From assembly GCF_030161895.1 (NCBI RefSeq), contig NZ_BSVB01000001.1, positions 3,348,001 through 3,412,000 of the forward strand: a stretch of 64,000 nt of DNA, in the 5' to 3' direction. This document shows, in pieces, positions 35,724 through 46,208 of the stretch. Made by a program: the position numbers and the translations under genes. A model generated the notes under the pieces. It worked only from the letters and a program-made list of their open reading frames with translations, was not told the DNA's origin and made no database searches. The number at the start of each line of letters is the position of its first letter. Position 1 is the first letter of the stretch. This DNA is from Pseudolysinimonas kribbensis (GTDB lineage: Bacteria; Actinomycetota; Actinomycetes; Actinomycetales; Microbacteriaceae).

Positions 35724-36908
35724 ATGAAGATCGTCGTCGGCGTCGCCGGCGGGATCGCGGCGTACAAGACCGTCGGTCTCGTGCGAGAGCTCGTGCTCGC
35801 CGGTCACGATGTGCACGTGGTGCCGACCGCCTCGGCGCTGCGATTCGTCGGGGCGCCCACCTGGGAGGCGATCAGCCGCAACGACGTCACGAGCGACCTG
35901 TTCGATCACGTCGCCGAGGTGCGCCACGTCGCGCTCGGGCAGAGCGCGGAACTCATCATCGTCGCGCCGGCGACCGCGCACACCCTCGCCAAGCTGGCCG
36001 CGGGGCTCTCCGACGACCTGCTGGGCACGACGATCCTCGCGTCCGAGGCGCCGCTCGTCGTGGCGCCCGCCATGCACACCGAGATGTGGCGCAACGCCGC
36101 GACGCAGGCGAACGTCGCGACGCTCGTGGCGCGCGGCATCCGCATCGTGGGTCCGGCCGACGGGCAGCTGACCGGTACCGACTCGGGACCGGGCCGGATG
36201 TCGGAGCCGCACGAGATCGCCGAGGCGGCCCTCGCGGTCGCCGGCTCCCACGCCCGGCACGACCTGGCGGGTCGCCGGATTGTCGTGACGGCGGGCGGCA
36301 CCCGTGAGCCGCTGGACCCCGTGCGCTTCATCGGCAACCGCTCCACCGGCCGGCAGGGCGTCGAGCTCGCGCGCGCGGCCGCGCGGCGCGGCGCCGAGGT
36401 CACGCTGATCGCCGCCAACCTCGAGGTGCCCGCCGACGGACTCCGGGTGCAGCACGTCTCGACGACGGCGGAGCTGCAGGAGGCCGCGCTGCTGTCGGCC
36501 CAGACCGCGGACGTCGTCATCATGGCCGCCGCGGTCGCGGACTACCGTCCCGACTCGGTGGCCGACGAGAAGATCAAGAAGGACGTCCAGGGCGACGAGC
36601 TCGCGCTGCGGCTCGTGCGCAACCCCGACATCCTGCACGAGCTCTCCGCCGCGCGGCGGGCGGGGCAGGTCGTGGTGGGGTTCGCCGCCGAGACGGAGCG
36701 CGACCCGGAGCGGCAGCTCGAGCTCGGCCGCGCCAAGATCGCCCGCAAGGGGTGCGACTTCCTCGTCCTCAACAGGGTCGGGTGGTCCGAGGGCTTCGGC
36801 ACCGCGACCAACGCGGTCACGGTGCTCGCGGCATCCGGCGATATCGTGGCCGAGGCGAGCGGCAGCAAGGCGTCGGTCGCCGACCGTATCCTCGACGTGC
36901 TCGCCTGA
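35724..36908 (+). CDS. coaBC: Phosphopantothenoylcysteine decarboxylase/phosphopantothenate--cysteine ligase
   Basis: This bifunctional enzyme of coenzyme A synthesis is intact at 394 residues. The N-terminal flavoprotein CoaC half has [20 protein letters not shown], the active-site segment [11 protein letters not shown] and [16 protein letters not shown], with the decarboxylase's conserved Pro-Ala-Met motif. The C-terminal CoaB half has [40 protein letters not shown] and VVGFAAETE. It starts at ATG 35724, 21 bases after rpoZ, and is followed by metK. Confidence 0.95.
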   Translation: MKIVVGVAGGIAAYKTVGLVRELVLAGHDVHVVPTASALRFVGAPTWEAISRNDVTSDLFDHVAEVRHVALGQSAELIIVAPATAHTLAKLAAGLSDDLLGTTILASEAPLVVAPAMHTEMWRNAATQANVATLVARGIRIVGPADGQLTGTDSGPGRMSEPHEIAEAALAVAGSHARHDLAGRRIVVTAGGTREPLDPVRFIGNRSTGRQGVELARAAARRGAEVTLIAANLEVPADGLRVQHVSTTAELQEAALLSAQTADVVIMAAAVADYRPDSVADEKIKKDVQGDELALRLVRNPDILHELSAARRAGQVVVGFAAETERDPERQLELGRAKIARKGCDFLVLNRVGWSEGFGTATNAVTVLAASGDIVAEASGSKASVADRILDVLA

Positions 36909-36940
36909 CCGGCGGGCTCCGCCCCCATCAGAAGGTCCCC

Positions 36941-38133
36941 GTGAGCGATCTGCGCCTCTTCACGTCCGAGTCCGTCACGGAAGGGCACCCGGACAAGATC
37001 TGCGACCAGATCAGCGACAGCATCCTCGACGCGATGCTCGCGCAGGATCCGCACGCGCGCGTCGCCGTGGAGACCCTCGTGACGACGGGACTCGTGCACG
37101 TGGCGGGCGAGGTCAGCACGAGCGGCTACGTCGACATCCCGTCGATCGTGCGTAACCGCATCACCGCGCTCGGCTACGACTCGTCCGACGTGTGGTTCGA
37201 CGGGCGCTCCTGCGGCGTCGAGATCTCGATCGGCGGCCAGTCGCCCGACATCGCCCTCGGGGTCGACACGGCGCTCGAGACGCGCGTGGGCTCCAGCGCC
37301 GACGAGCTCGACCGCCAGGGCGCCGGCGATCAGGGCATCATGTTCGGCTACGCGGTGCGCGAGACCCCCAGCTCATGCCGCTGCCGATCTGGCTTGCCCA
37401 CCGGCTCGCGGAGCGCCTCGCCGAGGTGCGCAAGGCGGGGGAGGTGGACTACCTGCGCCCGGACGGCAAGACCCAGGTGACCGTCGGCTACGACGGCGCG
37501 GTCCCGCGCTCCATCGAGGCGATCGTGCTGTCGGCTCAGCACTCGCCGCGGGTGAGCACCAAGCAGCTCGAGGCGGAGCTCATCGAGCTCGTGATCCGTC
37601 CGGTGCTCGATCGGGTCGATCTGCCGTGGGAGAACGCGCAGCGCTACATCAACCCGACCGGCCGGTTCGAGATCGGCGGCCCGCAGGGCGATGCCGGCCT
37701 CACCGGCCGCAAGATCATCGTCGACACCTACGGCGGCGCGGCGCGGCACGGCGGCGGCGCGTTCAGCGGCAAGGACCCGTCGAAGGTCGACCGTTCCGCG
37801 GCCTACGCCCTGCGCTGGGTGGCGAAGAACGTCGTCGCGGCCGGTCTCGCCGACCGGGTGGAGGTGCAGGTCGCGTACGCGATCGGCACGGCGTCGCCGG
37901 TGGGGCTCTACGTCGAGACGTTCGGAACGGCCGCCGTGCCCGACGAGCGGATCATCGCCGCGATCCGCGAGGTGTTCGACCTGCGTCCCGCCGCGATCAT
38001 CCGCGACCTCGACCTGCTGCGCCCGATCTACACGCCGACGGCGAGCTACGGCCACTTCGGCCGCGAGCTGCCCGACTTCACCTGGGAGCGCACCGACCGG
38101 GTCGACCAGCTGCGGGCGGTCGCTCAGCCGTGA
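36941..38133 (+). CDS. metK: S-adenosylmethionine synthetase (frameshifted here)
   Basis: MetK makes SAM from methionine and ATP. The start is GTG 36941, opening [20 protein letters not shown]. Signatures are [12 protein letters not shown] before the break and [20 protein letters not shown] after it, plus [20 protein letters not shown]. The break is at CCCCC 37365-37369, where a sixth C gives [20 protein letters not shown]. Repaired length is 397 residues. Its stop overlaps the priA GTG. No SAM riboswitch is seen in the 32-base gap upstream. Confidence 0.95.
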
Positions 38134-40072
38134 GCGCGATCGCGCGGGTCCTCGTCGACTCGTCGCTGCCGCAGCTCGACCGGCTGCTCGACTACCGCGT
38201 GCCGGACGGATTCGAGGTCGCCCCGGGGGTGCGCGTCTCGGTGCCGCTGCGCTCCGCGGGCCGGCGGGCCGACGGGTTCGTCGTCGAGCTCGCCGACCAG
38301 CAGGCGTTCCCGGGACCGCTCAGCGATCTCGCGGCCGTCGTGTCGCCGGTTCCCGTGCTGAGGCCCGAGGTGTGGCGGCTGGCACGCGCGGTGGCCGATC
38401 GCGCGGCGGGTTCGGCGTCCGACGTGCTGCGACACGCCATCCCGACCCGGCAGGTGCGCGTCGAGAAGGCCTGGCTGGCCCGCGGCGAGGAGCCGGCCGC
38501 TCCGGCGATCGCTGCACCCGGACTGCCGGAGTACCCGGACGATCTCGTGCGCGCCCTCGCGGCGCACGAGCGGCTGGCGCTGCGGGTGCCGACCGGGGTG
38601 GAACGCATCGGCGACGCCTGGGCCGGGCGCTGGGCGTCGGTGCTGGCGCGGCTGGCGGCACGCACCGTCGCGGCGGGCGAGTCGGCGATCGTCGTCCTGC
38701 CCGACTACCGCGACGAGGATCAGTTCGCGGCCGCGCTCGCGCCGCTCGTGCCCGCCTCGGCGCGGGTGCGCTGGGATGCCGCCCTCAGCAATCCGGAGCG
38801 GTACCGCGGTCTGCTGCGGGCCATGGAGGCGGCGCCCGCGGTGGTCTTCGGCACCCGGGGGCGATCTACGCGCCGGCCGCCCGGCTCGGGCTCATCGTGG
38901 TCTGGGACGACGGCGACCCGCTGCTCGGCGAGCCGCTCGCGCCGTACGTGCACGCGCGGGATGCGGCCCTGATCCGGCAGGAGCAGCAGGGATCGGCGCT
39001 CGTGCTCGCCGGCCACACGCGCACGACCGACGTCGAACGGCTCGTCGAGGTCGGCTGGGTGCGCGACGCGGCGCCGGCGCGCCTGTCGCGGCCGCACGTG
39101 ATCCCGACCGCCAACATCGATGCGCGGGACCGGCTCGCGGCCCGGGCGCGGATCCCTTCGGTCGCCTGGCGCGAGGCGTCCGAGGCGGCGCGCCGCGGCC
39201 CGGTCCTCGTGCAGGTCGCGCGGCCCGGCTACGCGCCGGGGCTGCGCTGCGCCGAGTGCGGCGAGGCGGCGCGGTGCCGCCGCTGCGGCGGTCCGCTCCG
39301 GCAGGCGCGGGCGGGCGGCGTGCCGTCCTGCGGGTGGTGCGGTTCGCCGGATGCCGCGTGGGCGTGCGCGACCTGCGGCGGCACCCGGCTGCGGCCGAGC
39401 GGGGCCGGTGCCACCCGCACGGCGGAGGATCTCGGACGCGCGTTCCCCGGCATCCGGATCGTCATCGCCGACGGCGAGCGGACGGTGCGCGAGGTGGGCC
39501 CCGAGCCCGCGATCGTCATCGCGACCCGCGGCGCCGAGCCGATCGCCGCGGGGGCTACCGCGCGGTGCTGCTGCTCGACGGCGACCGGATGGTGGCTCGC
39601 GCGAGTCTGCGCATCGGGGAGGACGTGCTGCGCTGGTGGACCGCGGCGAGCGCCCTGGCCGCCGACGACGCCCGGGTCGTGCTCGTCGGCGTCGGCGGCG
39701 CCCTCGCGACCGCGATGGTCACCGGCGACACCGCCGCATACGCTCGAGCCGAGCTCGCCGACCGGCGCGCCCTGCGGTTCCCGCCCGCGGTGCGGATGGC
39801 GACGCTGCAGGGCCGGCCCGACGCCGTGGCGGCCGGGGTGCGGCCCTTCCCGAGGGCGCCGAGGTGGTGGGCACGACGGCCGATGGGGACGCCGCACGCT
39901 CGATCATCCGCTTCGACTACGCGCACGGAGCGGCCGTCGCCGCCGCGCTGCGTGCCGAGGTCATCCGGCAGGCGACGGCCCGGCGCAAGCCGACCCCGGG
40001 GCACCGCGCCGGGGGCGGCAGCCGCTCCCGCTCAAGGTGCGCCTGGACGATCCGGACCCGTTCGCCGAGTGA
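38130..40072 (+). CDS. priA: Primosomal protein N' PriA, helicase-degenerate actinobacterial form (four frameshifts here)
   Basis: PriA restarts stalled replication forks. The N-terminal DNA-binding domain reads [20 protein letters not shown]. The helicase region lacks a Walker A motif, and the DEAD-like box is degenerate ([10 protein letters not shown]). The zinc-binding region keeps eight cysteines in [21 protein letters not shown] and CATCGG. Actinobacterial PriA is generally annotated as helicase-dead, so this is probably normal. Breaks are at GGGGG 38857-38861, GGGGG 39550-39554, CCC 39844-39846 and GGGGG 40011-40015. One added base at each gives 648 residues ending [13 protein letters not shown]. 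Confidence 0.88.
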
Positions 40073-40103
40073 CCGGGTGCCGGTCGCGAGCCGCGGTGAC
40101 CGC

Positions 40104-40109
40104 TAGCGT
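40104..40109 (+). promoter_or_regulatory. Leaderless-type -10 box of fmt
   Basis: TAGCGT lies exactly 6 bases before GTG 40116. Confidence 0.5.
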
Positions 40110-40115
40110 CGAGGA

Positions 40116-41042
40116 GTGCAGTCGTTGCGGGTCGTGTTCGCCGGGAGTCCGGCCGCCGCGGTCCCCTCGTTGCGGGCCCTGATCGCCGGACCGCACGAGG
40201 TCGTCGCGGTCGTCACCCGGGAGGACGCACCGCTCGGGCGCAAGCGGGTGCTGACACCGACCCCGGTCGCCGACCTCGCGGCGGAGCACGGCATCCCCGT
40301 CGTCAAGGCCAATCGACTGGCGGCGGTGACCGAGCGCCTGATCGCCCTGCGAGCCGACCTGGGCGTCGTGGTGGCCTACGGCGGGCTGATCCGCGAGCCG
40401 CTGCTGTCGGCCCCGCGGCTCGGCTGGATCAACCTGCACTTCTCGCTCCTGCCGCGGTGGCGCGGGGCGGCGCCCGTCCAGCGCGCCGTGATGGCCGGTG
40501 ACCGGGAGACCGGGGCGGCGGTCTTCCAGCTCGTGCCGGAACTGGATGCCGGCCCGGTCTTCGCGATGCAGCGCCGCCCGATCGGTGCCCGTGAGACGGC
40601 GGGGCATCTGCTGGATGCGCTGGCCGCGGAGGGCGCGGAGCTGCTGGTCGAGGTCGTCGATGAACTGGCCTCCGGCACCGCGGTCGCGGTCGAACAGGAC
40701 GGCGAGCTCACCCTCGCGCCCAAGCTCACGATCGACGACGCCCGGGTCGACTGGAGCGCCGACGCCGACGAAGTGGACGCCCGCATCCGCGGCGTCACGC
40801 CGGAGCCGGGAGCGTTCACGGAACTGGACGGCCAGCGGCTGAAGATCCTCGATGCGGTGCCGGCCCGCGGCGTCACGCCGCTGGAGCCCGGCGCGCTGGC
40901 CGTGCGCGAGGGACGCGTGCTGGTGGGCACCGGCGGCGAGCCCGTCGAGCTCGTGCTCGTCCAACCCGCGGGACGGCGCCCGATGCCGGCCGCCGACTGG
41001 TGGCGCGGCCGCCCGGCCGGGGCTCGGGACCGCGTCTCGTGA
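40116..41042 (+). CDS. fmt: Methionyl-tRNA formyltransferase
   Basis: Fmt formylates initiator Met-tRNA. The intact 308-residue protein has the N-terminal formyltransferase domain with RVVFAGSPAAAVPSLRALI, VVVAYGGLI and the signature INLHFSLLPRWRGAAPVQRA holding the catalytic Asn/His. The C-terminal tRNA-binding OB domain has VDARIRGVTPEPGAFTEL. Start is GTG 40116 behind a leaderless box. The last codons overlap the GTG of rsmB. Confidence 0.95.
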   Translation: MQSLRVVFAGSPAAAVPSLRALIAGPHEVVAVVTREDAPLGRKRVLTPTPVADLAAEHGIPVVKANRLAAVTERLIALRADLGVVVAYGGLIREPLLSAPRLGWINLHFSLLPRWRGAAPVQRAVMAGDRETGAAVFQLVPELDAGPVFAMQRRPIGARETAGHLLDALAAEGAELLVEVVDELASGTAVAVEQDGELTLAPKLTIDDARVDWSADADEVDARIRGVTPEPGAFTELDGQRLKILDAVPARGVTPLEPGALAVREGRVLVGTGGEPVELVLVQPAGRRPMPAADWWRGRPAGARDRVS

Positions 41043-42387
41043 GCATCAGCCCCGCGCGACGCGTCGCGTACGGTGTGCTGCGCGCCGTGCACGACGGGGA
41101 CGCGTACGCGAACCTCCTGCTGCCCTCGCGGATCCGTCAGGCTCGGCTCTCGCCGGCGGATGCCGCGCTCGCGACCGAGCTCAGCTACGGCGCACTGCGG
41201 ATGCAGGGCTACGACGATCGCGTCATCGCGCTGGCGGCGGGACGGCCCGTGGAGAAGATCGACCCGGAGGTGCTCGACGCGCTGCGGCTCGGGGTGCGGC
41301 AGCTGCTCGGGATGCGGGTTCCCGCCCACGCGGCGGTCGACGAATCGGTGTCGCTCGTCACGGCCGCGGGCCGGAAGCGGGCGACCGGGTTCGCGAACGG
41401 CGTGCTGCGCACGGTCTCCCGGTCGACCCCGGATCAGTGGCGCGCGCGCGTTCTCGCGGGGCTCGATGGCGACGAGCTGCTCGCGGCCGAGTCCGCGCAC
41501 CCGACCTGGGTGGTCGAGGCGTTCCGCGCCGCGCTGGCGGCCGAGGACGCCGCCGCGGAGCTGCCGGAGCTGCTGGCCGCCGACAACGTCGCCCCGCGGG
41601 TCGCGCTGGTGGCGCTGCCGGGACTCGCCGAGCCGGCGGAACTCGGTGCTCCGGGAGGCGTCTCGCCCGTGGCGGCCGCGTCGCCCGGCGGCGACCCGGC
41701 CGCGTTGCCGCCGATCGCATCCGGCCGCGCCCGGGTGCAGGACGAGGGCTCGCAGCTCGCGGCGCTCGCGCTGAGCCGCGCCCGTCCGATCTCCCCGGGG
41801 GAGCGCTGGCTCGATCTGTGCGCCGGCCCGGGCGGCAAGGCCGCACTGCTCGCGGCCGAGGCACGCCTCGGGGGAGCCGTCCTCGAGGCGAACGAGCTCA
41901 TCCCGGCCCGCGCCGGGCTCGTGCGCCGCGCGCTGGAGGTGTTCGATCCGCCGCCGGTCGTGCACGAGGGCGACGCGGTCGCGTTCGGCCGGGACCATCC
42001 GGGGAGTACGACCGGATCCTGCTCGACGCGCCGTGCACGGGCCTCGGCGCGCTCCGCCGTCGCCCCGAGGCGCGCTGGCGCAAGCAGCCGTCCGACCTCG
42101 CCGAGCTCGTCCCGCTGCAGGCGGCGTTGCTGGATGCCGCCGTCGTCGCGCTGGGTCCCGGCGGGCTGCTGGCCTACGTCACGTGCTCGCCGCATCCCGC
42201 GGAGACGCGCGAGCAGGTCGCGGCGGTGCTGGGCCGGCATCCGGGGCTGCGGGCCGTCGACACCCCCGCCGTTCTCGCCGGCATCGCGACCCGCGACCTC
42301 GGCCTGCCCGCGTCGCCGAGCGCCCAGCTCTGGCCGCACCGGCACGGCACCGACGCGATGTTCATCCAACTGCTGCGCGCTGCCTGA
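41039..42387 (+). CDS. rsmB: 16S rRNA (cytosine-5) methyltransferase RsmB (frameshifted here)
   Basis: RsmB methylates C967 of 16S rRNA. The N-terminal NusB-like domain opens SISPARRVAYGVLRAVHDGD. The methyltransferase domain has the SAM site WLDLCAGPGGKAALLAAEA, the PC motif in LLDAPCTGLGALRRRPE and the catalytic cysteine in AYVTCSPHPAET. The frame breaks at GGGG 42001-42004; a fifth G gives HPGEYDRILLDAPC. Repaired length is 449 residues. Start GTG 41039 overlaps the fmt stop, the usual fmt-rsmB pair. Confidence 0.93.
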
Positions 42388-42407
42388 TGCGCGCCGTCCC
42401 GGCGCCG

Positions 42408-42413
42408 TAGGGT
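42408..42413 (+). promoter_or_regulatory. Leaderless-type -10 box of rpe
   Basis: TAGGGT lies exactly 6 bases before GTG 42420. Confidence 0.5.
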
Positions 42414-42419
42414 CGAGGC

Positions 42420-43076
42420 GTGAGCGTGCGGATCGAGCCGAGCATCCTCTCCGCCGACTTCGTCAACATGGAGGCGGAGCTGCAGCGGATCGCGACCGCG
42501 GACGCCGTGCACGTCGACGTCATGGACAACCACTTCGTGCCGAACCTGACCTTCGGCCCCGAGATGGTGCGGCGGGTGCAGGCCGTCTCGCCCGTGCCGC
42601 TCGACGTGCACCTCATGATCACGGATGCCGACCGCTGGGCTCCCGGATACGCGGAGCTCGGCGCGTTCTCGGTGACCTTCCACGCGGAGGCGACGGACGA
42701 CCCGCTCGCACTGGCCGCGCGGCTGCGCGCGGCCGGATCCCGTGCGGGCATCGCGCTCAAGCCCGGCACGCCGGCCGACGAGGTGATCGCGCACCTGGAC
42801 GCCTACGACCAGGTGCTCGTCATGACCGTGGAGCCGGGTTTCGGCGGGCAGGGATTCATGGACGACATGCTCGGCAAGATCCGCGCCGTGCGTGCGGCGA
42901 TCGACGCCGCCGGCACCGGCACCTGGCTGCAGGTCGACGGCGGCATCTCGGCTGGGACCATCGCCCGTGCGGCGGCGGCGGGCGCGGACACGTTCGTCGC
43001 GGGATCGAGCGTCTACGGCGCCGAGGATCCGGCGGCCGCGATCGGCGCCCTGCGCGCGGCGGCCGCCGCGGCATGA
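42420..43076 (+). CDS. rpe: Ribulose-phosphate 3-epimerase
   Basis: Rpe interconverts ribulose 5-phosphate and xylulose 5-phosphate in the pentose phosphate pathway. The intact 218-residue TIM barrel opens VRIEPSILSADFVNMEAELQ. It has the metal and catalytic segments HVDVMDNHFVPNLTFGPEMV and DVHLMI, then MTVEPGFGGQGFMDDMLGKI, and QVDGGISAGTIARAAAAGAD with the phosphate loop. Start GTG 42420; the stop overlaps the ATG of the Nudix gene. Confidence 0.96.
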   Translation: MSVRIEPSILSADFVNMEAELQRIATADAVHVDVMDNHFVPNLTFGPEMVRRVQAVSPVPLDVHLMITDADRWAPGYAELGAFSVTFHAEATDDPLALAARLRAAGSRAGIALKPGTPADEVIAHLDAYDQVLVMTVEPGFGGQGFMDDMLGKIRAVRAAIDAAGTGTWLQVDGGISAGTIARAAAAGADTFVAGSSVYGAEDPAAAIGALRAAAAAA

Positions 43077-43548
43077 CCGAGCCGATCGACCGCAATGCGG
43101 CGCGGATCCTGCTGCGCGACGACGACGGGGCGATCCTGCTCATCCACGGCCATGACCCGCTCGAGGAGGCGGGCGGCTCCTGGTGGACCACGCCGGGCGG
43201 CGGTGTCGAGCCGGGGAGAGCGACGAGGAGGCCGCGACCCGCGAGCTGACCGAGGAGACCGGCCTCACGGGCGTGCCGCTCGGGCCCGTGGTGTGGCGCC
43301 GCGACGCCGAATTCGGCTGGAACGGCATGGTGCTGCGCCAGCACGAGGTGTATTACGCGATCCGGGTCGCGCGCTTCGAGCCCGACCGCTCCGGATGGAC
43401 CGACCTGGAGCGCGGGGCGCAGGACGAGATGCGGTGGTGGACCACGGCCGAGCTGCGGACGAGCACCGAGACGATCTACCCGGAGGCCCTCGCCGACCTG
43501 CTCGACGCACTCGACCGGGCCGGTCGGAGCATGGGCTTGAATGGACCC
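43073..43548 (+). CDS. Nudix hydrolase (frameshifted; runs without a stop into the FKBP gene)
   Basis: A Nudix-fold hydrolase of about 158 residues with unknown nucleoside-diphosphate substrate. It opens [20 protein letters not shown] and [14 protein letters not shown]. The Nudix box then appears as [20 protein letters not shown], fitting G-x5-E-x7-REUxEE. The box is split by a break at GGGG 43213-43216, and a fifth G restores it. After [20 protein letters not shown] the frame continues with no stop into the FKBP domain. Either a stop was lost to a base error or the two are translated as one protein. ATG 43073 overlaps the rpe stop. Confidence 0.8.
43537..43542 (+). promoter_or_regulatory. 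Weak leaderless-type -10 box of the FKBP gene
   Basis: TTGAAT lies exactly 6 bases before ATG 43549. It departs from TANNNT at the second base, but the spacing matches the other leaderless starts and supports FKBP as a separate gene. Confidence 0.3.
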
Positions 43549-43917
43549 ATGGCAGACATGACCAAGCCCGAGATCGACTTCATCGAGGGCCCGGCCCCGA
43601 CCGAGCTCGTCATCACCGACCTCGTCGTCGGCGACGGACCCGAGGCGACGCCCGGTGCGCGCGTCGACGTGCACTACGTGGGCGTCGACTTCGAGACCGG
43701 CGAGCAGTTCGACGCCAGCTGGGACCGCGGCGAGTCGATCGAGTTCCCGCTCGCCGGCCTCGTCCGCGGGTGGCAGGAGGGCATCCCCGGCATGCGGGTC
43801 GGCGGCCGCCGGCAGCTCGTCTGCCCACCGGCCTGGGCCTACGGCCCCGCGGGCGGCGGTCACCGGCTCTCCGGGCGGACCCTCGTGTTCGTCATCGATC
43901 TCCTGGGCGTGCGGTAG
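43549..43917 (+). CDS. FKBP-type peptidyl-prolyl cis-trans isomerase
   Basis: A cytoplasmic single-domain FKBP of about 122 residues that speeds proline isomerisation. Family features are [56 protein letters not shown] and the end [14 protein letters not shown] 43549 and ATG 43558 are both possible starts. The frame is open upstream through the Nudix gene, so an independent start is inferred from family length and the weak box at 43537. Confidence 0.88.
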   Translation: MADMTKPEIDFIEGPAPTELVITDLVVGDGPEATPGARVDVHYVGVDFETGEQFDASWDRGESIEFPLAGLVRGWQEGIPGMRVGGRRQLVCPPAWAYGPAGGGHRLSGRTLVFVIDLLGVR

Positions 43918-43921
43918 TCGG

Positions 43922-43927
43922 TAGCCT
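43922..43927 (+). promoter_or_regulatory. Leaderless-type -10 box of hisE
   Basis: TAGCCT lies 7 bases before GTG 43935, just after the FKBP stop. Confidence 0.45.
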
Positions 43928-43934
43928 TGAGGGC

Positions 43935-44198
43935 GTGAAGACCTTCGACGAGCTGTTCGCCGAGCTCGGCGAGAAGGCGGCGGCGCGCCCCGAGGGGTCG
44001 CGCACGGTCGCTGAGCTCGATGCGGGCATCCACGCGATCGGCAAGAAGATCGTCGAGGAGGCCGCCGAGGTGTGGATGGCGGCCGAGCACGAGACCGACG
44101 AGGCCACCGCGCTCGAGGTGTCGCAGCTGCTGTACCACCTGCAGGTGCTGCTGCTCGCGAAGGGCCTGACGCCCGCGGACGTCTACCGACATCTCTGA
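43935..44198 (+). CDS. hisE: Phosphoribosyl-ATP pyrophosphatase
   Basis: HisE hydrolyses phosphoribosyl-ATP to phosphoribosyl-AMP, the second histidine step. The 87-residue all-helical protein has [20 protein letters not shown], the metal site [17 protein letters not shown] and the second helix [19 protein letters not shown]. Starts at GTG 43935 and leads the partial his cluster hisE-hisG-hisF-hisI. Confidence 0.95.
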   Translation: MKTFDELFAELGEKAAARPEGSRTVAELDAGIHAIGKKIVEEAAEVWMAAEHETDEATALEVSQLLYHLQVLLLAKGLTPADVYRHL

Positions 44199-44239
44199 GA
44201 TCCCGCCGCCCACCCGACGACCCGAAGGATCTCATCCCC

Positions 44240-45076
44240 ATGCTGCGCATCGCCGTGCCCAACAAGGGCACCCTCTCCGAGACCGCGGGGGCCATGCTGG
44301 CCGAGGCCGGCTACTCCGGCCGCCGCGACCCCAAGGAGCTCATCGTCGCGGACCCGCGCAACGACGTCGAGTTCTTCTACCTGCGTCCGCGCGACATCGC
44401 GACCTATGTCGGCTCGGGCGCGTTGGACGTCGGGATCACCGGCCGCGACCTGCTGCTCGACTCGCACTCCGGCGCCACCGAGGTCGACGTGCTCGATTTC
44501 GGCTCCTCGACGTTCCGCTTCGCCGGCCCGCCCGACCGCTTCGGCGGGCTCCCCGACCTCGAGGGCGTGCGCGTCGCGACGAGCTACGACGGCCTGGTGA
44601 GCGACTTCCTGGCCCGTCACGGCGTCAGCGCGACGGTCGTGCGCCTGGACGGCGCGGTGGAGTCCGCGGTGCGGCTCGGCGTCGCGGACGCCGTGGCCGA
44701 CGTCGTGGAGACCGGCACGACGTTGCGCAAGCAGGGCCTCGAGATCTTCGGCCCGGTCATCCTGGAGTCGAACGCGGTCCTGATCGCGAACGGCGACCCG
44801 GAGGGCCTGACGACGCTGCGCCGTCGCCTGCAGGGCGTCATCGTCGCTCATCGCTACGTGCTCATGGACTACGACCTCCCGGCCGAGCTGATCGACCAGG
44901 CGACCGCCGTGGCGCCGGGCTTCGAGTCGCCCACGGTGTCGCCGCTGCGCGACGGCGGCTGGGTCGCCGTGCGGGTCATGGTGCCGCGCGCGGAGACGAA
45001 CCAGATCATGGACCGGCTCTACGAGCTGGGTGCCCGCGCCATCCTGGTGAGCGCGATCCACGCGGCACGGATATGA
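44240..45076 (+). CDS. hisG: ATP phosphoribosyltransferase, long form
   Basis: HisG catalyses the first, committed step of histidine synthesis and is feedback inhibited by histidine. The 278-residue protein opens [20 protein letters not shown]. It has [17 protein letters not shown], the PRPP loop [17 protein letters not shown] and a C-terminal ACT-like regulatory domain ending [14 protein letters not shown]. This marks the long, self-regulated form that does not need HisZ. The stop overlaps the hisF ATG. Confidence 0.96.
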   Translation: MLRIAVPNKGTLSETAGAMLAEAGYSGRRDPKELIVADPRNDVEFFYLRPRDIATYVGSGALDVGITGRDLLLDSHSGATEVDVLDFGSSTFRFAGPPDRFGGLPDLEGVRVATSYDGLVSDFLARHGVSATVVRLDGAVESAVRLGVADAVADVVETGTTLRKQGLEIFGPVILESNAVLIANGDPEGLTTLRRRLQGVIVAHRYVLMDYDLPAELIDQATAVAPGFESPTVSPLRDGGWVAVRVMVPRAETNQIMDRLYELGARAILVSAIHAARI

Positions 45077-45858
45077 CCGGATCCGATGTTGCCACCCGCG
45101 TCATCCCGTGCCTCGACGTCGCGGCGGGCCGCGTCGTCAAGGGCGTCAACTTCCTGAACCTGCGCGACGCGGGCGACCCGGTGGAGCTGGCGCGGCTGTA
45201 CTACGCCCAGGGCGCCGACGAGATCACCTTCCTCGACGTCACGGCCACGATCGAGGACCGCGCGACCATGTACGCGACGGTGACGGCGACGGCGGAGCAG
45301 GTGTTCATCCCCCTCACCGTCGGTGGCGGCGTGCGCACCGTCGACGACGTCGTGCGGCTGCTCGCGGTGGGAGCGGACAAGGTCGGCGTGAACAGCGCCG
45401 CGATCGCCCGACCGGACCTCGTCGACGAGATCGCGACCCGCTTCGGCGCGCAGGTGCTCGTGCTGAGCCTGGATGTGAAGAGGAGCGCCCCCGCGGGGAG
45501 AGAACGGTACCCGTCCGGCTTCGTCGTCACGACGCACGGTGGCCGCACCGAGACCGAGCTGGATGCGATCGCGTGGGCTCGCGAGGCGATCCAGCGAGGC
45601 GCGGGGGAGCTGCTGGTCAATTCGATCGACGCCGACGGCACGAAGCAGGGCTTCGACCTCGAGCTCGTCGCCGCGATCCGGGAGATCAGCCCCGTGCCGG
45701 TGGTCGCGAGCGGGGGAGCCGGCGCGCTCGAGCACTTCGCGCCCGCGGTCGCGGCGGGGGCGGACGCCGTGCTCGCGGCATCCGTGTTCCACGACGGCCT
45801 GCTCAGCGTCGGACAGGTGAAGGGCGCGTTGCGCGCGGAGGGAGTGACGGTCCGATGA
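45073..45858 (+). CDS. hisF: Imidazole glycerol phosphate synthase cyclase subunit HisF
   Basis: HisF uses ammonia from HisH to form imidazole glycerol phosphate and AICAR. The 261-residue TIM barrel opens [18 protein letters not shown]. It has [49 protein letters not shown] and the phosphate site [12 protein letters not shown]. The frame is intact. Overlaps hisG at the start and hisI at the end. The partner hisH is not in the window. Confidence 0.96.
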   Translation: MTGSDVATRVIPCLDVAAGRVVKGVNFLNLRDAGDPVELARLYYAQGADEITFLDVTATIEDRATMYATVTATAEQVFIPLTVGGGVRTVDDVVRLLAVGADKVGVNSAAIARPDLVDEIATRFGAQVLVLSLDVKRSAPAGRERYPSGFVVTTHGGRTETELDAIAWAREAIQRGAGELLVNSIDADGTKQGFDLELVAAIREISPVPVVASGGAGALEHFAPAVAAGADAVLAASVFHDGLLSVGQVKGALRAEGVTVR

Positions 45859-46208
45859 CCGATGTCGACGAGGTCGTGAGCCGCGCGGTCTTCAACGCGG
45901 ACGGTCTGCTGCCCGCGATCATCCAGCAGCACGACAGCCGCGAGGTGCTCATGCTGGGCTACATGGACGCGGAGGCGTTGCGCCGCACCCTCACCGAGGG
46001 GCGTGTGACGTTCTGGTCGCGCAGCCGCCAGGAGTACTGGCGCAAGGGCGACACGAGCGGCCACCGTCAGTACGTCAAGGGCGCGGCACTCGACTGCGAC
46101 GGCGACACCCTGCTCGTGCAGGTCGAACAGCTCGGGCCGGCCTGCCACACGGGCGCGCACGCCTGCTTCGACGTCGACCCGCTCGAGCCCGCGATCGGAA
46201 CGCCGTGA
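45855..46208 (+). CDS. hisI: Phosphoribosyl-AMP cyclohydrolase
   Basis: HisI opens the purine ring of phosphoribosyl-AMP, the third histidine step. The 117-residue protein has [40 protein letters not shown], the metal site [13 protein letters not shown] and the zinc cysteines in [12 protein letters not shown]. Its ATG overlaps hisF, and its stop overlaps the GTG of the tryptophan-associated membrane protein. The his and trp genes therefore form one continuous unit. Confidence 0.95.
   Translation: MTDVDEVVSRAVFNADGLLPAIIQQHDSREVLMLGYMDAEALRRTLTEGRVTFWSRSRQEYWRKGDTSGHRQYVKGAALDCDGDTLLVQVEQLGPACHTGAHACFDVDPLEPAIGTP

Noticed and set aside
36909-36940. SAM riboswitch upstream of metK
   Set aside because: Only 32 bases separate coaBC from metK, too short for any known SAM riboswitch.
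43095-44198. Long open frame covering parts of the Nudix, FKBP and hisE region as one protein
   Set aside because: It only happens to contain hisE in frame at its end; the upstream part is an out-of-frame reading of Nudix and FKBP.
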